Below are positions 30,101 to 45,100 of a stretch of DNA of 64,000 bases, one piece after another. Source of the DNA: Galbula dea (Eukaryota; Chordata; Aves; Piciformes; Galbulidae); NCBI GenBank assembly GCA_013399015.1, contig VWZX01004731.1, forward strand, positions 1,948-65,947, read 5' to 3'. Position 1 is the first letter of the stretch. Each line of letters begins with the position of its first letter. Made by a program: the position numbers and the translations under genes. The notes below the pieces were generated by a model. It had not been told where the DNA came from and did not search any database. It saw only the letters and a list, made by a program, of their open reading frames with translations.

Positions 30101-33100
30101 GGAAAACAACAGAAACAACTCAGGTCTTGTGTTCCCGACAAAATGAAGGAAAAATATGCAGTACCTCCCACCTGTTGCAGTCATAGCCAGGAGGAGAGCT
30201 CTGTTTAGCAGTAGTTCCCCTGTGAAATTACTACTAAACTCTTGCCCAGAAAGGTTAACTTCTCTTAATTGTACTCCTTGCTAGAAGAGTTCTGATGTTT
30301 TTTCCCTGCATTCACTGTAACTACAACATTTAAAAAAGAGGGAAGAAGAGAGGAACAAATGAAAACTCAGCCCCTCAGAGGAGGTACGCTTTTATGAAAC
30401 AAAGGATTAGAAAAAAGTGGATTTTACCAAACCTACCACTGCAAAACAATGTGGTTTAAGTTTTGCACAAGACTCACGATACGTAAGTCTAGCAGCACCA
30501 CTGCTAAAACCACCTTCACTTAAGGGAAGCATAAGTCCTGCTTCACCCTTTAAGCACAGCTGTTCTTAGAAGAAACAGTTGCCTTGTTGAGAAAGAATTG
30601 ACTGGATGAGGCTATCAAACATTTCCAGCTAGGAAACCAATACCAGTTGAACATCAATCCATTGACACTTTACTAACTACTTTCAACGAATCAGGTGTGG
30701 AACATACTAGCAAGCCAGTACTGACAAAGCCTCCTTGAAGCACAGCCACAGGACTACGCAGAACCAGTGGTTAGGGCACATTATCCCTTATGGAAACTGG
30801 TGGAGGGAGGGTAAACACACCAAAATTTCTGACACATTTTGGAAGAACATTCCTAATTAGTTCTTCATGTGCTCTCTCAGACTTTCTTACCAGCTCAAAA
30901 AACTTCAAAGTAGACATAAGTGTGCTCCTCTTTAAACTACTAAGAAAACCAGGGCTAACGGTGAATTTTCCTCACAAGCACAGTCTAACAGAAAATTACT
31001 GAGATGAAGCTTCACTTTTGGATAAAATTCCTACCTACACAGCTCTGAGATAGATAATGTCAAGCAACATATAACTCAGCCCTGAATCTATGAAAACAGT
31101 GTGAACACCCATGGGACAGCTAACAAAAGAAAGGAATAAACAGTTCCAGGACTACTTCTAAGTTAAGACGTGGATCTGGGTGTTTTGGAGATAGCAAGAT
31201 AAGACAGGCCTGTCCTAGAGGACTTTGTTGCAAGAACCTTGTCTACGATGACAGAACTGGTCCTAAAACGAGGTTGAACAGACTTCCCAGGATCTCCTCC
31301 ATAAACACTGCTATTAGCATAACTGGTTCCAGCCATCAAGGAGAAGCTGAAGAAGAGCAGGAAAGGATGTTGCTTATGCTTTTCCTTCTTTTTGGGGCAG
31401 GGGAGGGTCAGACTAAGTCTGCCACAACACATGGCACGGTGAAGCATATCTACTATTCATTACAATGAAGCCTCAGATGGAGGCTGGAGTAGACCAATAT
31501 AATGCACTATAGGTGACCTATCCCTCAGCTGTAGCCTTTTTGGTGATTCTATTTTCCAAACTGGAAAGATATATCAGGAAGAGAGGGAGAACCAGTCTGG
31601 AAACTGAGCATCAGTGACAATCTCCAAAGCTATGTAACTGTGTTGATCTTTTACACACAGTCCTTCCAACATTATTAAGTAATTTGGACGATTTTTACAG
31701 GCATCAGGTTTATGTAATCCATTTTTAAGTCATTTTTATTTTGTTTCTGGTAATGGCAAGCATTTTCATGTCTTGTTCAAGAATATACCTGTTGCAGGCA
31801 AGGCAGAGCTGAAATTATGCCACTCAAAAGAATTACATTCTTTAGGAGTTAAAAGGGACTACAAGGACAAAACACTACAAGGACAAAACAGAGAATGCCA
31901 CGTATAACCGGCAGCAAAATGCATAGTCCCAACTTAAGAGCAAAGCATCTAGAACACTAACCGTGCAGAAAATAGAAGGCAGCAATAAAATATGAACCTC
32001 GAAGAACCAGAGTGAATACATAAATTAAAAGGAAACTTCTGGAACAGATGATGACTATGTGGCAAAGCACACCATGACTATTTATCCACATCAAGCATAA
32101 AAGTGGCAGGATACGTGTGTGACATACACACACCAGAAATAAACAGTACGTATGAAAACAAAGTGGTATGAATGCACGCTGTCCTACCATATGACTGTGC
32201 ACATCAGATAAACACTAAAACACTGAGACCCTGAAAGATTTGTGTCAGTAACATTCATCAAAAATCCAATCACTGATAAATGTACAAGTCTCACTTTCAA
32301 GAAAGCCTTCCAATAGTTTTGCTTTCCAAAAGCTCGCACCTCCAGCACCTTACACTGATTAGTTAAATAACTGGGAGTTCAAAGGCTGCTTTGCAAAATT
32401 GTGTTTCCATGCCTTACCTAATTTTATTGGCTAAGAATACACAACCGCTATACAAATCTTACAGTACAAGTAAAAAGACTGTCTCCACCTGCTGAAAGGG
32501 AACAGCTAGATCCTGAAGTACACGTAAACAGAAGTCTTATGCTGATTAAAAAACATATCTTTTGTGAAACATTTTCTGCTTTTGAAATTTTAACTCATGA
32601 AAAGCAACAGTACCTACAAAACAGGAAAAATTTCACTGCAATAGTTACAAACTCCATTTCTCAGAAATGTATGCCCATGGCTAATTCACATATCCACAGT
32701 ATTGTAAGATTAGGTGATCTTAAATCCAGGTGTTTGAAATCACACCATAACAGGAATGCAATTTCAAGAGAAAATACTTTCGTTTTGATCACTCTGACTG
32801 ACTAGTTACTTTCATATATTTCTTGCAATATTCAATGAAGTATTTACATTTCTACTTTCACCCTCGTAATTCTCTACCATTAAGTAAAAAACTTACAGTT
32901 GCAAATATAGAATCTGAACTCAACACAGTTAAATTTCATTGTTTGATCTACTACTTGTAAAAGCAAAAAAGAAGTGTTCCATGTAAGTCAGATTTACAGT
33001 TAGATATTAAAATAACTGAAGTTGAAACAGGTGCTCTAAAGAGACATTTTCAAAATCTACATTTAGTTAATACTAAATATACTTTGCATCCTTCCCTTTA

Positions 33101-36100
33101 ATCTTACATTTCACAAACTACAGTATTTTTACTAATCTCACTACCAAAAATTAAAAATTCTCAACTCATGGAAAGTTTTACTAACTTAGAAGCTTAACTT
33201 AATGCTTTAAGAGATAGGGTTTGTTTTGGTTTTTTCTGTTGTCCTTTTCATTTGGTTTGGTTTGGTTTGTTTTTTTAAAAAAGACCAATTTTTCAAGCAA
33301 ATTAAGTAATGTAAAATCCGTTCGTAAGTAAGAAATCCCTCCAAACTCAAGGTTTTCCATCACCCACCCATTGCAGGCTCTGAAATTTGTTTTACTACAA
33401 AAACAAACAGGTGAAGAAAAACCCACAAAAACACAACCCACCCTTTCTGTCCTATTTCTGCAGAAAAGTCGAAGTTTTCTATAACAAACCTTTACTCTAA
33501 GTGCAGACATACATTTTTGTACACAGTTGTTCTACTTGGAATAAAATTAATTCAAATCAAGTAACAAAATTTGCTCTCATGAAAGTTCTCCTTCAGCTCC
33601 AATGAGAGGAACTCAATATTCACAGAGAATATTCAAAAAAATTTTAAGAGATACTTTACTTAGAAATGCCCACAGTAAAAATTCAGTCATATAGTTCCTT
33701 TTCCTTATATAAGAAGGATAGATTTTAATTTTCATGAAGACAAATAAATTAATACTTGACAAGTATTTAGGCATGAGAAAGTATCATTACCCCCAATGGA
33801 TTCACTATATCTAACTCAAAAGTGTTATAAATTTTTTTTAATAATTTTTTTCTTGGTTGCAATATTGAACTTGCTTTCTTTGACTCCAAGTTTCTTCAAT
33901 AAATTCTTGGTTCATACAAACCAAATAACAATATGTGATGTCCTCAAAATAGTATCAGGAGCACTTACTCATCGTACTTGATATGATAAATAGCTTCTTC
34001 GTCACTGTCCATACAGTCTGAATAAGATGTGGATGGTGTGCTGTCCAAATTATTTGCATGTTCTCTAGAATGATCTTGACGTAAGTTTCCATTAGTCCTT
34101 TTGAAAGTGTTACCACTCTTTCCTTGAGCTTTACCATTCTTATGTCCCTTTGTTGCTCGGGTAACATTTTCTATATGAGCTTCAAACCAGGCTCCAATGC
34201 TGACATCACGGGCATCCACCAATTCATTTATCTAAAAGGAAAATTCAATAATGAGTTTATGCTTATTTTATATCATCCTAACTAAGAAAAAATAAATAAC
34301 TTACTATGCTACTGCTTAACTTTGTTATCAGTAAAACAATCAACTCTATCTAGTAACTAGTTGAGCTTGAGCAAGTTCAAGTAACATGCAGTCATGAATA
34401 TGTTGCACTTTCAACATTTTATTACTCTTCTCTCACTAAAAACTAGTACGAACATAATCTGTACATACTTTTAAAATGTAAGGCTATAAACTGCTTCCCT
34501 CCTCATCCTCCCTTCCAAACCTGAAAGTTAGCTTAATCTCTTACTATCCCTTCCTCTTGCTTCACCAATTGTTCTTTAAGACTAAGAGAAGCACAGACAG
34601 TGTTAAAATACTAGCTCACAACTAGGAGTTTTAAAAGACTTTCCGAAACCTCCAACTTGAAATTATTTTTTAACCTTCTGTCTTTCTGGCCAGCAAGACT
34701 TTCTCAACACTTCAAGACTTGAGCAGAGAAAGGGAGGAATATTCTTACAAGGCTGTCACCACAGTCACCAGAAATTTTGTAACTGTAACAAATGGAATTA
34801 TCTCTCAGAACTTCTCCCTTCCATACTCACAATAATACTGGTATTAAGCAGTCAAATCACTTCACTATTCTAAATGACATTTGATTGTCTCAAGTCTTCA
34901 GTAATTATTAACGTAACTAAGTAGGTGTTCCTTCAATACTAAGAACACTGGAAAAAAATAAGGAAGAACACTTTATCAACAATACACAAAGTATAAAAAT
35001 ACTATTACAACAGAACTAACAGCCATATCACATGAAATACCTATAATAAATGAGATATATACATACATATGTATGTATACATATATGATTTGTACATACA
35101 AATACAAATACAGCCTTTGTCAAATACTAACATGGTGGCAGACAAGACACTTAGAATCCCAAAGGCTAGTTTCTAGAAACTGAAAAATCTTGTTGTATTT
35201 TAACAGGACCAAGCAAAAAACATGCTCACTAACTTTAGTATATAGAGTGAAGTAGTCCTTAGGTATCTCCAAGTGCAACTGACAGCAGTCTGAGCTAGCA
35301 AGTTTATCAAAAAAAAGCTGTATTTTATGCTTTTCATTCACCTTCTTAAAATGACCTCCACACGTCAATCCTTTCTTTTCCCTCCCGTGTAAAATACCAA
35401 CATGTACTTTTTTCATATTTATTCTCCATAATTTGATGTGCATACTTTCACAACAGACTTCCCACCCTTGCAAAGAATAAAGGCAAATAATTACTACCAT
35501 AGATCACTGAGGAAATTCAGACAACTATTTTAAGTTAGTGGTGTCTGGTTTAAGAACGGGGCTATTAGTAGCTCTTTGTGAACAGTATAAAACAAATAAC
35601 TGATTTTTCATTACAGATTCTGTTTGTATGGGTTCTATTTCAAGCTAGTTAAGAGTTCACGGCCAAAATATTTTTACTACAGGCAGAGATTCCTGTATGA
35701 AAAGTTATGGAGACTGTCTGAAAATGAGAAAGGGAAACATGCATATGCTTCTGAATGAGCTTTAGTTTATCTAACATCATTCCTGCATGTCCAACCAATG
35801 TTACTGCAACTCCTCTCCTGTGACCTGTCTTGTATTCCTCTTTTTCGGAGAATTACAATAGGTACCCTGTTTAGCCAAGGAGATGTTCTTCACACGGGTT
35901 GAGTCCATTTTGAGATGCACTCCCAGTCCAATATGAGAGACTACTAACAAGTCTCAGTCTTATCAACATGGAATAGGAGTTAAAATGAATTCCATCTACT
36001 ACTAGTCCTTCAGAGTCCATGTAAACATTAGATGTCAGATACAACTCGAATATAAATTAAGAGGGTACAACATCCTCCTTATGAGGAAAGGCTGAGGGAG

Positions 36101-39100
36101 ATGGGTCTCTTGAGCTTGGAGGAGACTACAGTGTGACTTCATCTATGCTTATAAATATGTGAAGGGTGGGTGTCAGGTGGAGGGGAATAGGCTCTTCTCA
36201 TTGGAGCCCAGTGACAAGACAAGGGGCAATGGCTGTAAGCTAAAGCACTGGAGGTTCCGTATGAATAGAAGAAAAATTTTTTCACAATGAGGGTGCCAGA
36301 GCACTGGAACAGACTGCCCAGAGAGGTTGTGGTGTCGCCTTCTCTGGAGATATTCAAGACCCATCTGGACACATTTCTGTGTGACCTGGTATAGGTAATC
36401 CTTTTCTGGCAAGGGGGTTGGACTAGATGATCTTTCAAGCTCTCTTCCAGCTCCTAACATTCTGTGAGAAAACAAGTTAAAGTGCTCCTAATATACATCC
36501 ATAATACGCAGTAACCACACAAAAGAACTCTGCTTAAATCAGTATTTTAAGCATGTAACAATTTATTAACTACTATTTCAAATAGCAACTTTTTTTTTTA
36601 ATTACGGGTTCCATACTGGCTACCTTTCTTTTTGGCAGCTGAAATGGAAAAGGAGGGCACAGAGGCTGAGACTACCAGAACACAGACTAAATAACAGATA
36701 TTTTGCCGAGTCTACCTCTAGATGCAGACCCAGCAAGGCACAAGACTTTCCTTGGACAAAAAAAACGTAACAAATTACCTCCTGTAACTAGACAATTCTT
36801 TATTGTTTAACAAATAGGCAAATGAAAAATAATTTAAAAATCTATTTAAGTATCTAAGGTAGCTTATTTTACAACCTTTTTAATTTACTTTTATTTTAAA
36901 AGTTTACTACTTCAGAATTACATTATTGGCTAAAACTCTATTCTTAAAAAATCTCGTGATTCTGTAAGTACATCCTGCGGTCATCTACAGATAGCAAAGA
37001 ATGCAATGACTGTGCCTTTATTTTTTTTAAATATATATTTAANNNNNNNNNNNNNNNNNNNNNNNNNNNNNNNNNNNNNNNNNNNNNNNNAAATAATCAA
37101 TTCAAAGGTAATGAAGGAGAAAGTGTCAGGTCCCTAGTACTACAGATCACAAAAAAATCCAGCTGACTCAACAGAATACTTTTCTCTCAGTACGTTTGCT
37201 AATATTAACATTCCCTGTTCTGTTTTAATCCTGAAAAAAGTTACAAGCCCACCTGATATCATTTTTAGTGTTTTCAAGAAAGATTAAAAGTTTAATACTC
37301 CTTTCCTTTGGTCAACTGATCTTCTGTGGCCCTCTTCTCTCCCCAGTATTCTCCCTATCCTTTCTCATATAATCTTTTATACTCATTGATTAATTGTAAA
37401 GCATCAGAAATGAAGAACTGGATTTCTCCCAACTGTAATAAATGGAGATAAAAGACAAGAAAATAAGCACACAAGCTTGTGTCTCCATATTCAAACTACA
37501 GATTTGTTGACTCCCTGATTCCTCAGGGAAAGAAAAGAACTCACTACCCAGAATGCCACATGAATACAGAGTAATGAACTAGTCCTTAAAACGCAACATA
37601 TTAAATACAAGTGACAATCTACATCAATGTAAGACAGCACCCCATTAGAATGGCAGCCCTACATAGAAGTGTTCCTCTAATTGGAATTAACTTAGATACA
37701 TAAGGCAGCCTCAACCTCCTTTTCCTTCTCTGTGATTTTTGACATCTTCCAGCAAAATAACTACTGTTTTGGCTTATTTCTTACCTAAAAGAAACACTCG
37801 AACAGGAGACAAATGCCACTATTCCCTATATACACACATCCTAGTAAATATCCAATGAACTGGTATCTGAAAACAGTCCCATTATCTGTTTAGTTTAAAC
37901 TTCTGGTAATCTGATATTAGGAAGAATTTCTTTACTGAAAGACTGGTGCGATATTGGAAGAGGCTGTCCAGGAAGGTGGTGGAGTCACCATCCCTGGAGG
38001 TTTTTAAGAAGAGGATTGATGTGGTTCTTCACATGATTAGGATGATTTAGGGATAAGAGTCGTGTAGGGCTATTGGTTGGACTAGATGATCCTTTCTGAC
38101 TAGAGGGTCCTTTCCAACCGTAATGATTCTGTGATGTAATCCTACATGACAGTATCTAAAAATCTGATGAGGTACAAAATTAAAATGAGTATGATATACA
38201 TGATTCCTAAAAAAATTGTAATAAAACAGCAATCATTGTATTGCAGTCAATTTAAAAGAAATTGTGTGCTTCCACAGGTTATCTACTTCCAATGCAGCAC
38301 TGAAACATCAGTATTAAATATTTGGCAGGCTCGAAAATAAATAAGGGGAAAGCTACACTTTTCCACAGCTGGTTCTTTTTAGTTTCTACGGTTCACAAGA
38401 AGTATTTATTTCACAGGTACTCTGAACTTTTTGGAGTATATACTTTGGAAAACACAATTCATCAGAGTTTATGAACTCTCCTGAAAACTGCAACACAAGC
38501 AAGTCTGGTACACAGACACTAAGCTGAATCTTGCAGAGTTGTGAAATTAAGTCAATTTGACTTATGTCAAATTAGGGAATTATGTCAAATCATGAAAGAA
38601 AGTAATGAGGATGCACACTTTCATAGAATAAAACAGTGACTATTTTCCACAAAAAAAAAAATTAAACCTACAAGTGTGAGGCAAGTTTCCAGGTTTTAAA
38701 GTGTGTACATACCTTGTACAAGCCAATGCCAGGATCAATAAGAAATGAGCGAGATGACGTAGATGGCTGACTAGGCGATCCAGTATTTGTTTTTTTGACT
38801 TTGTTCTTGCAGTTGGAAACAGCACAGGGATTGACTCCTCCATCCTGATCTGTCACAGCAGCAGTGACAGGAGCTTCAGATTCAGAACGTATCAAAAGTT
38901 GAACTATGTCATTTAGTCCAACATTGTAGTCAAATAATGTGTGTCCATCTTCTAGCTGTCAAAAGAAAGGTACACTTGTAAAATTACACCTTGAGGTACA
39001 TAAGTAGTTTCTACGTCTCTCTTTTACAGACAAAAATTGTACAGACCAGAAGAGGCAAGCCACCTATTTCAGGTAAATAAAAGCAAAAACAAACCCTTAT

Positions 39101-42100
39101 CAAGTTACCTGCAGCTATGATTTCATCCAATAGACAGTTCAATACAACAAAAAAAGCAGGAAGCAGAAAGAAATAGAAAAAATAAAGATGTGTGAAGGAA
39201 TACTCCAGCTTCTCACTAACACAAGTCTTAAAACTGAAATCTCCAGAAACTGTTATTCTACAGGTGACTACCAACACTGCCTCATAAGCCTGGCGCTCTA
39301 GGCTAGGGCTTCATAGTGCATAACAAGATACTTAAGCAAGTTTAAGTAATGTTTCCTGTCCCACCGCTTCATACATTCCTAAAATGGTGACAACTCTACC
39401 AGAGGCAACAGAAGTACTCCAGGCCCACTTCGAAGATTCAATCCCTAACCAAGTGATGAGATTTTTTTTTTTTTTTTTGCAGCAAAACGTTTAAAAAGCT
39501 CAGTCAACTTGAAAAATAGTTCACTTATAAAATAATGAATAAATTTGATGTTATTGGGAGATAACGTAACTTCTTTTCTGCTTTTCTGTTCCAACTGGAC
39601 TGGACAAGCTGTGGCAGACGTCCCAGTATACAATTTCTAGAATCTTAGGATATGAGGAAATCTTCTGAAAGCTAATGCAGTGTAGAGAAACTGATAGACT
39701 GAAGGTATATCAGGTGAGAGAAAAAACAATACTGTCATTGTATTCTTTCTCCCAGAACATGCCACATGCAGGCTAGCAGATAATTATTTTGAGGTACTAC
39801 AGTTTAAAGCCAATTCAGCGATTATCTAACTATGAATAGCCTGAATGACCTACCATAACCAACTAAACAATGTTAGCTAAAAAAAGTCCTATGTCTGTCT
39901 AGTCTTTGTGATCTATTAATCAGTTATGACTGCCGAGTAAGTTATACCTTCAATCCACAAGTAAAGCCTTCTTATTAGCACGAGAAAGAGGGGGAAAAAA
40001 ATATTTTAACAGCTAATCTGTCCAGGAACAGTTATATTTAACATGTTCAGAAAGCAAAGCATACCTAGGCTAGGCCTTGAGTAAGAAGCAGCTTTCTCTA
40101 GTGATGCATGTACCCAACATGATGCACAGGCTACCAACTCCTGCACAGTAATCAAAGAAGTCAGCTTTAGTGAATGTGAGCTAAATGGTCGGCACAAGAA
40201 ACTGATGCCTGCAAAGCTGTCTGCTTTACAGTATTAATTTATAATGAATTAGCATTCTGTTCCCTGCCCAAGTGGTTGTGGGGTTTTCTGCTTTGTTTTT
40301 ATAGTCAGTATTCTTTGCAGGAGTATTTTATGACTTAACTATTCTGTGACAAGTGATGTCATGCTTAAGTCTGCAAACACAGTAACAGACACAAGATTAC
40401 TATAAGAAAACTTTAAATGAGGCAGGGTGTCATGTTTGGCTCTGTGACAGGGAAAGAGCACCTGTTACAGTATGAGCAAAAAATATGTTCCCGGAATATT
40501 AGCAACCATATAAATTTAGACCAAGTCAATGACTCTGCAACACTGACTGCCTGCTTCTGGGAAAAAAGCAGAAAAACACAAAACTTCAACCAGTAAAATC
40601 CAGCTCACATGATGTACAAGAACTAATGTGTATATCCTTAAGTATACCTACACCCAGCATTATTGCATCATTGACAATTGAAATCCTTGGAGTAACAAAA
40701 CTGGAAAACAATCAGTGCTTAAGGATCTCCATTCCATAACAGAAGAAGAATCATAAAATGTTGCCTCTTCAATTACTGATGCTATACTGATGTGAATGGG
40801 GTCTCAGCCAGTAAAGATACAAACTCTCAGGCTACTAGAAGAAGAAAACAGTAATGTAGCACATCACTTTACAGTGTACCTGTCCCTCTACATAGAGTAT
40901 TATCTCCTACTCTGTTCCAAGTTGGCCAGAGACTAAGATGACTTCTCAAATGATTTTTTTAAAGCAGTATCAGATGCAGAAAATTCAGGACCTGTTACTA
41001 TGTCTGGATATTAATAATCAGTAGGTGAAAAAGCAAGATACCTTCCTTTCTACAGACAACATTTTAAATCCCTGCTAAAATACAGTATTTCCGACACTAA
41101 AGAACCCCATCAAAGGAAAAAAAATGCCCACAATCAACCACACACACACGTCTCTATTTCCCAGAGAACACTGCCTTACTACATCATCAAAATTCAAGAA
41201 AGCATTCCTGAATTATGTTCCAAATAGCCTCACCGAGAAGTTAAAATAGTCAACTCAAAAAGGTAAATAATTTCATCAGAAACAGACTAGCAATTTGAGG
41301 GAATAGGTGCTGAGCAGTCCCAGTTTATATACTTTATATATAAACAATTTCATCCCACTCTACTGCATAACATACTGAGAAGATTCCTGGGGAATGTTTT
41401 TGTCTGGACAATCTATTAAAAAGAAGAGGAAAAAAAACCCCATTACATATTTGCTTAATCACTCACTAAGCATTTACAGATACTTGTCATTCACAAGTTC
41501 ATACATGAACTTCAGAAACAAAAGTAACCAGACAAGTAACAGATAAGCAAGCTGTATCTTATTCAAGCCAGTTATGATTTCTTAATGGGTGATTAGAACA
41601 TACACTAAAGCAAAAATAACTGAACAGGCAATTTCATTTATGAAATTTGCTAGCTCTTCTGATCCTACCATCATTAAAACCAGATGCATTTGTTTCCTTA
41701 GTAGTTTTCACTTTCAGCTTTTCTTCCTCTTAATGACTTGCATGCTTCAAAAGCCTTTAAGGATTTATTAACATATTCTGAAAGAAGTGACACTAAAAAG
41801 CAGCTACATTTACTGTGTCTAACACTCTTTCACTATACTAAACATCCAAAAGCAGAGCAATAGTTTACATCTTTTGCTTGTATTTTCACAGATCAGATAT
41901 TATAGGCAATATCAACCTCAAAATATTTTTGAAGAAGATTATAAATACTTAAGGCTTAGACAACATTGTCCTCACACCACTAAGGAACAGGAGCTGTTGT
42001 AAGGCAGTACTGGAATGGACACCTACCTATCTATCATTCTTAGTAGAACTATCTTGTAACATGAAGCCACAAATTCCTTTAAAAGCACGTAGAAGCCGCA

Positions 42101-45100
42101 CGTACATGAACATGAATTATCATGCAGAGTGCAGTATGATACTACATTACTGGCAGGCGGGGGAAGCCAAGTAATTTACCATTTACTATCACATTATCTT
42201 GTCTACAAGTCCCAGCAGAAGCACAGCCCACTAAGGGTTATACAGCATATACAGAGACCTTCCAAGAAAGCTGCTACTTCATCCTGTAAGAACACATTAC
42301 CTACTATTTATATGTTAAAGTGTGATCCAGGAGGGAAGTTCCAGGGTCACCTTAATCCAGTTATTCCACTTGACAATCAAGATCTTTAATAACTTACAGA
42401 AGTGTGCCTTTGAGTATCTTCTGAGGTTCTCTTTTCCAAGAATTGTATCTACATCTAGGAACAGATGAAAAACTGATGCAAAGTTAAGTAACATCAATCA
42501 TTCATTCTGCATAGCTCTGGTGTATTAGGCACGGACCCCGGTTGCTGATAGCAATCAGAATCGTTTTATTATTCCGTAAGTTAGAATTTATACTTCTACA
42601 GAAAGGACAATGACCAATTACCTTCATATAGAAAGAGCACTGACCAATCAGTAAGTAACACCTTCATACACAAAGTATACTGACAAATTAGCAAGTGACA
42701 CTTACATATATAAAGGATACTGACCAATTAAGAACTAATGCTTAATAGATAAAAACAACTACCATAAATGTAATAAAACCAGTGCACTTCAAAGAAATGT
42801 CAATGTGATAAGACTGACGCTGTTACCTGTGGAGAAGGTAGCATGCTAAGACTGTGTAGGGTGTCAGCGCCTCTGTGTGCAGCTGCAAGGCTCCTTCTAG
42901 CAGACTCCCACTCTCTCTCTCTCAGGTTATCTAACTTTTCTTATGAGAAACTGACCTTTGCTTTGTCTAGTTTCTCTCCTGCAGCAGCCTGGCCTTTGCG
43001 GCCTGCAGTGACATACCACACATAGGTATTACACATACCCTTCTTTAAGAAGAAATGAATAAGGGCCTTTAAAGAGCTTCAAACTTCAGTAGAAAAACTT
43101 GTTTAAGAGCTGTCTATAGGAATTACCCAGAGGGTAAGTTAGTTCAAAAAAAACCCACAAAAAACACAAAAACACAAGAACCTGTAACTTCAGAATGGAT
43201 ACTCACTGAAAACAAACAAAGTGAACTTCCATAAATTTCTAATATTCTCCATCTCAAGACAAATATACAAACCTAACTTTTCTGCCTGCAAGAAGACCAT
43301 TGATATTGTAAATTCCACTTAATATTTTTTACAGATGCATTCAAATACATCTCCAAGCAGAACCCACTAATGAAAAGTCTAACTGAAAATTCAAAATCAG
43401 CTTTTAAGTATACAACAGCAAGTTTTGGACCAATGGGACCAACATAGGCCAAGAAAATTTCAATAATAAAATAATCAAAATATATTCAAAATATATAATA
43501 TTTGACAGTTAGCTCACCAGCTTCTGCCATTCACAAAATCTTTTGCTTACACTTTCAAAGCTGAAACAGAACCAGAATGATATTTCTTGTTCCACATGGA
43601 AAACTGTACCCTACACCTGGATTATCAGGTATCTGAAGAGAATGTTCCCCGATTCCAGGATCTTTAAATTCAGGTATAAGCCACTTTTAGGGTAGCAGGC
43701 ACTTAAACAGGCTTTTACAGTAACAGTGTACTGTAACTTTCTCAAGGAAGTACAGTTGTCTCAATCATAACCAATAAAAGCTAAAAAAAAAAAGTGAATT
43801 TAGTAGCCAACCACATAAAGACAGATTCGGTCTTTTTACGAATTGCAATGTTTAATATGTGCTGTCTTAAGTGCTTGTAACTCCAGCAGATCCACTTCCT
43901 TCTCGAGCAATTCTAGTTTCAACAGTACTAGCTGCAGCTCCCACAGAGGCTGCTCTGTCAAAACACATTTTGTCTGGAGGTCATTCTGCTAAAACACTCC
44001 ATCTTCTTCTTGTGCATGAAACAGCTGTGGTGCTGCCAGTGACATGTATTGAGTGATGTATCAGTAACTCTTAACAGTACAAAAGGTATTTCTGGCCCTG
44101 CACAACCACTCAGACAATTCATTATAGTAAGATAATAAAAAGACAAGTAACCACACCCAAACATCTTTAAGCAAAGACTGCACATCACAAGGTTTAGTTG
44201 CTGCTTCCCTTAATTCTATAGAAGACCCTTTCTGAAGTGCAGGCTTGCAGGCTACTATTTCCACATTTTAAACAAGGTTTTTGCATGTAAAACTGTGCAG
44301 TCATAAAGACACTCCATTCATACTGTTTTCACCTTGGAACTCCTGAATGTTTTCTCCTAACTCTCTTCCTCATTGCTGCTGGCACTTTTAGTAAAGATCC
44401 TAATAGAAAGCAAACAGTAACATCTATTAGTCTCATACAAAAACTAACTATAATAAAGGTTTATTATGGAGATGGAGACAAATTCTGTTTTCTTCATGAC
44501 TGAAGAAAGGCCTTGGGACAGAGACAACGTCCTGCTTATTGACGCAAGACCATGGGAGAAAATATCAGCAAAGTAATATCAACAGAGAGACACATCAGTT
44601 GAGAGTTGAAGTGCCCTGCAAATACTTAATTACAGGCTATGGATACAAGAAAACATAGTTATAACAGAAGTGCTTAATTATTGGTAAGTGCTTTGCTTTG
44701 CTTGCTTTAGATACAGTAATTCAAGAAGCTACAAAGAATACACACATCGATATCACTTCACTTATGAAAAATTATAAAACAAAAAAGGGGAAAACGTGGT
44801 ATGTCACTGCAGGCTGCAAAGGAGAGAAACTAGACAAAGCAAACATCAGTTTCTCACAAGAAAGAAGACAGATAGCCTGAGAGAGAAAGTGGGAATCAGC
44901 TAGCAGCAGCTTTGCAGCTGTAGACAGAGGCGCTGACACCCTACACAGTCTTAGCATGCTACCTTCTCCACGGGTAACAGCATCAGTCTCATCACATTCA
45001 CATTTCTTTGAAGTGCACTGGTTTTATTACATTTATGGTAGTTGTTTTTATCTATTAAGCATTAGTTCTTAATTGGTCAGTATCCTTTATATATGTAAGT

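Larger units (their letters stand above)
19529..33968 (-). other. UHRF2: UHRF2 intron 3
   Basis: This 14.4-kb intron runs from GTAAGT (33968) to AAG (19529). Repeats found are a short CR1 tail at 22925-23054, a CR1 scrap at 26058-26145, and the non-CR1 LINE at 26709-27097. The stretches 19529-22900, 23060-26050 and 27110-33960 are AT-rich with scattered homopolymers. I see no other gene or recognisable element there. Confidence 0.9.
34232..38712 (-). other. UHRF2: UHRF2 intron 2
   Basis: This 4.5-kb intron runs from GTATGT (38712) to TAG (34232). It carries CR1 tails at 36058-36466 and 37911-38135, an AT-rich alternating tract near 35052-35112, and an assembly gap at 37043-37090. Nothing else is recognisable. 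Confidence 0.9.

Noticed and set aside
43021..44794. Internal region of a provirus between the two LTRs of family X
   Set aside because: The LTRs are in opposite orientation, copy 1 has its own target duplication, and the spacer shows no gag, pol or env similarity.
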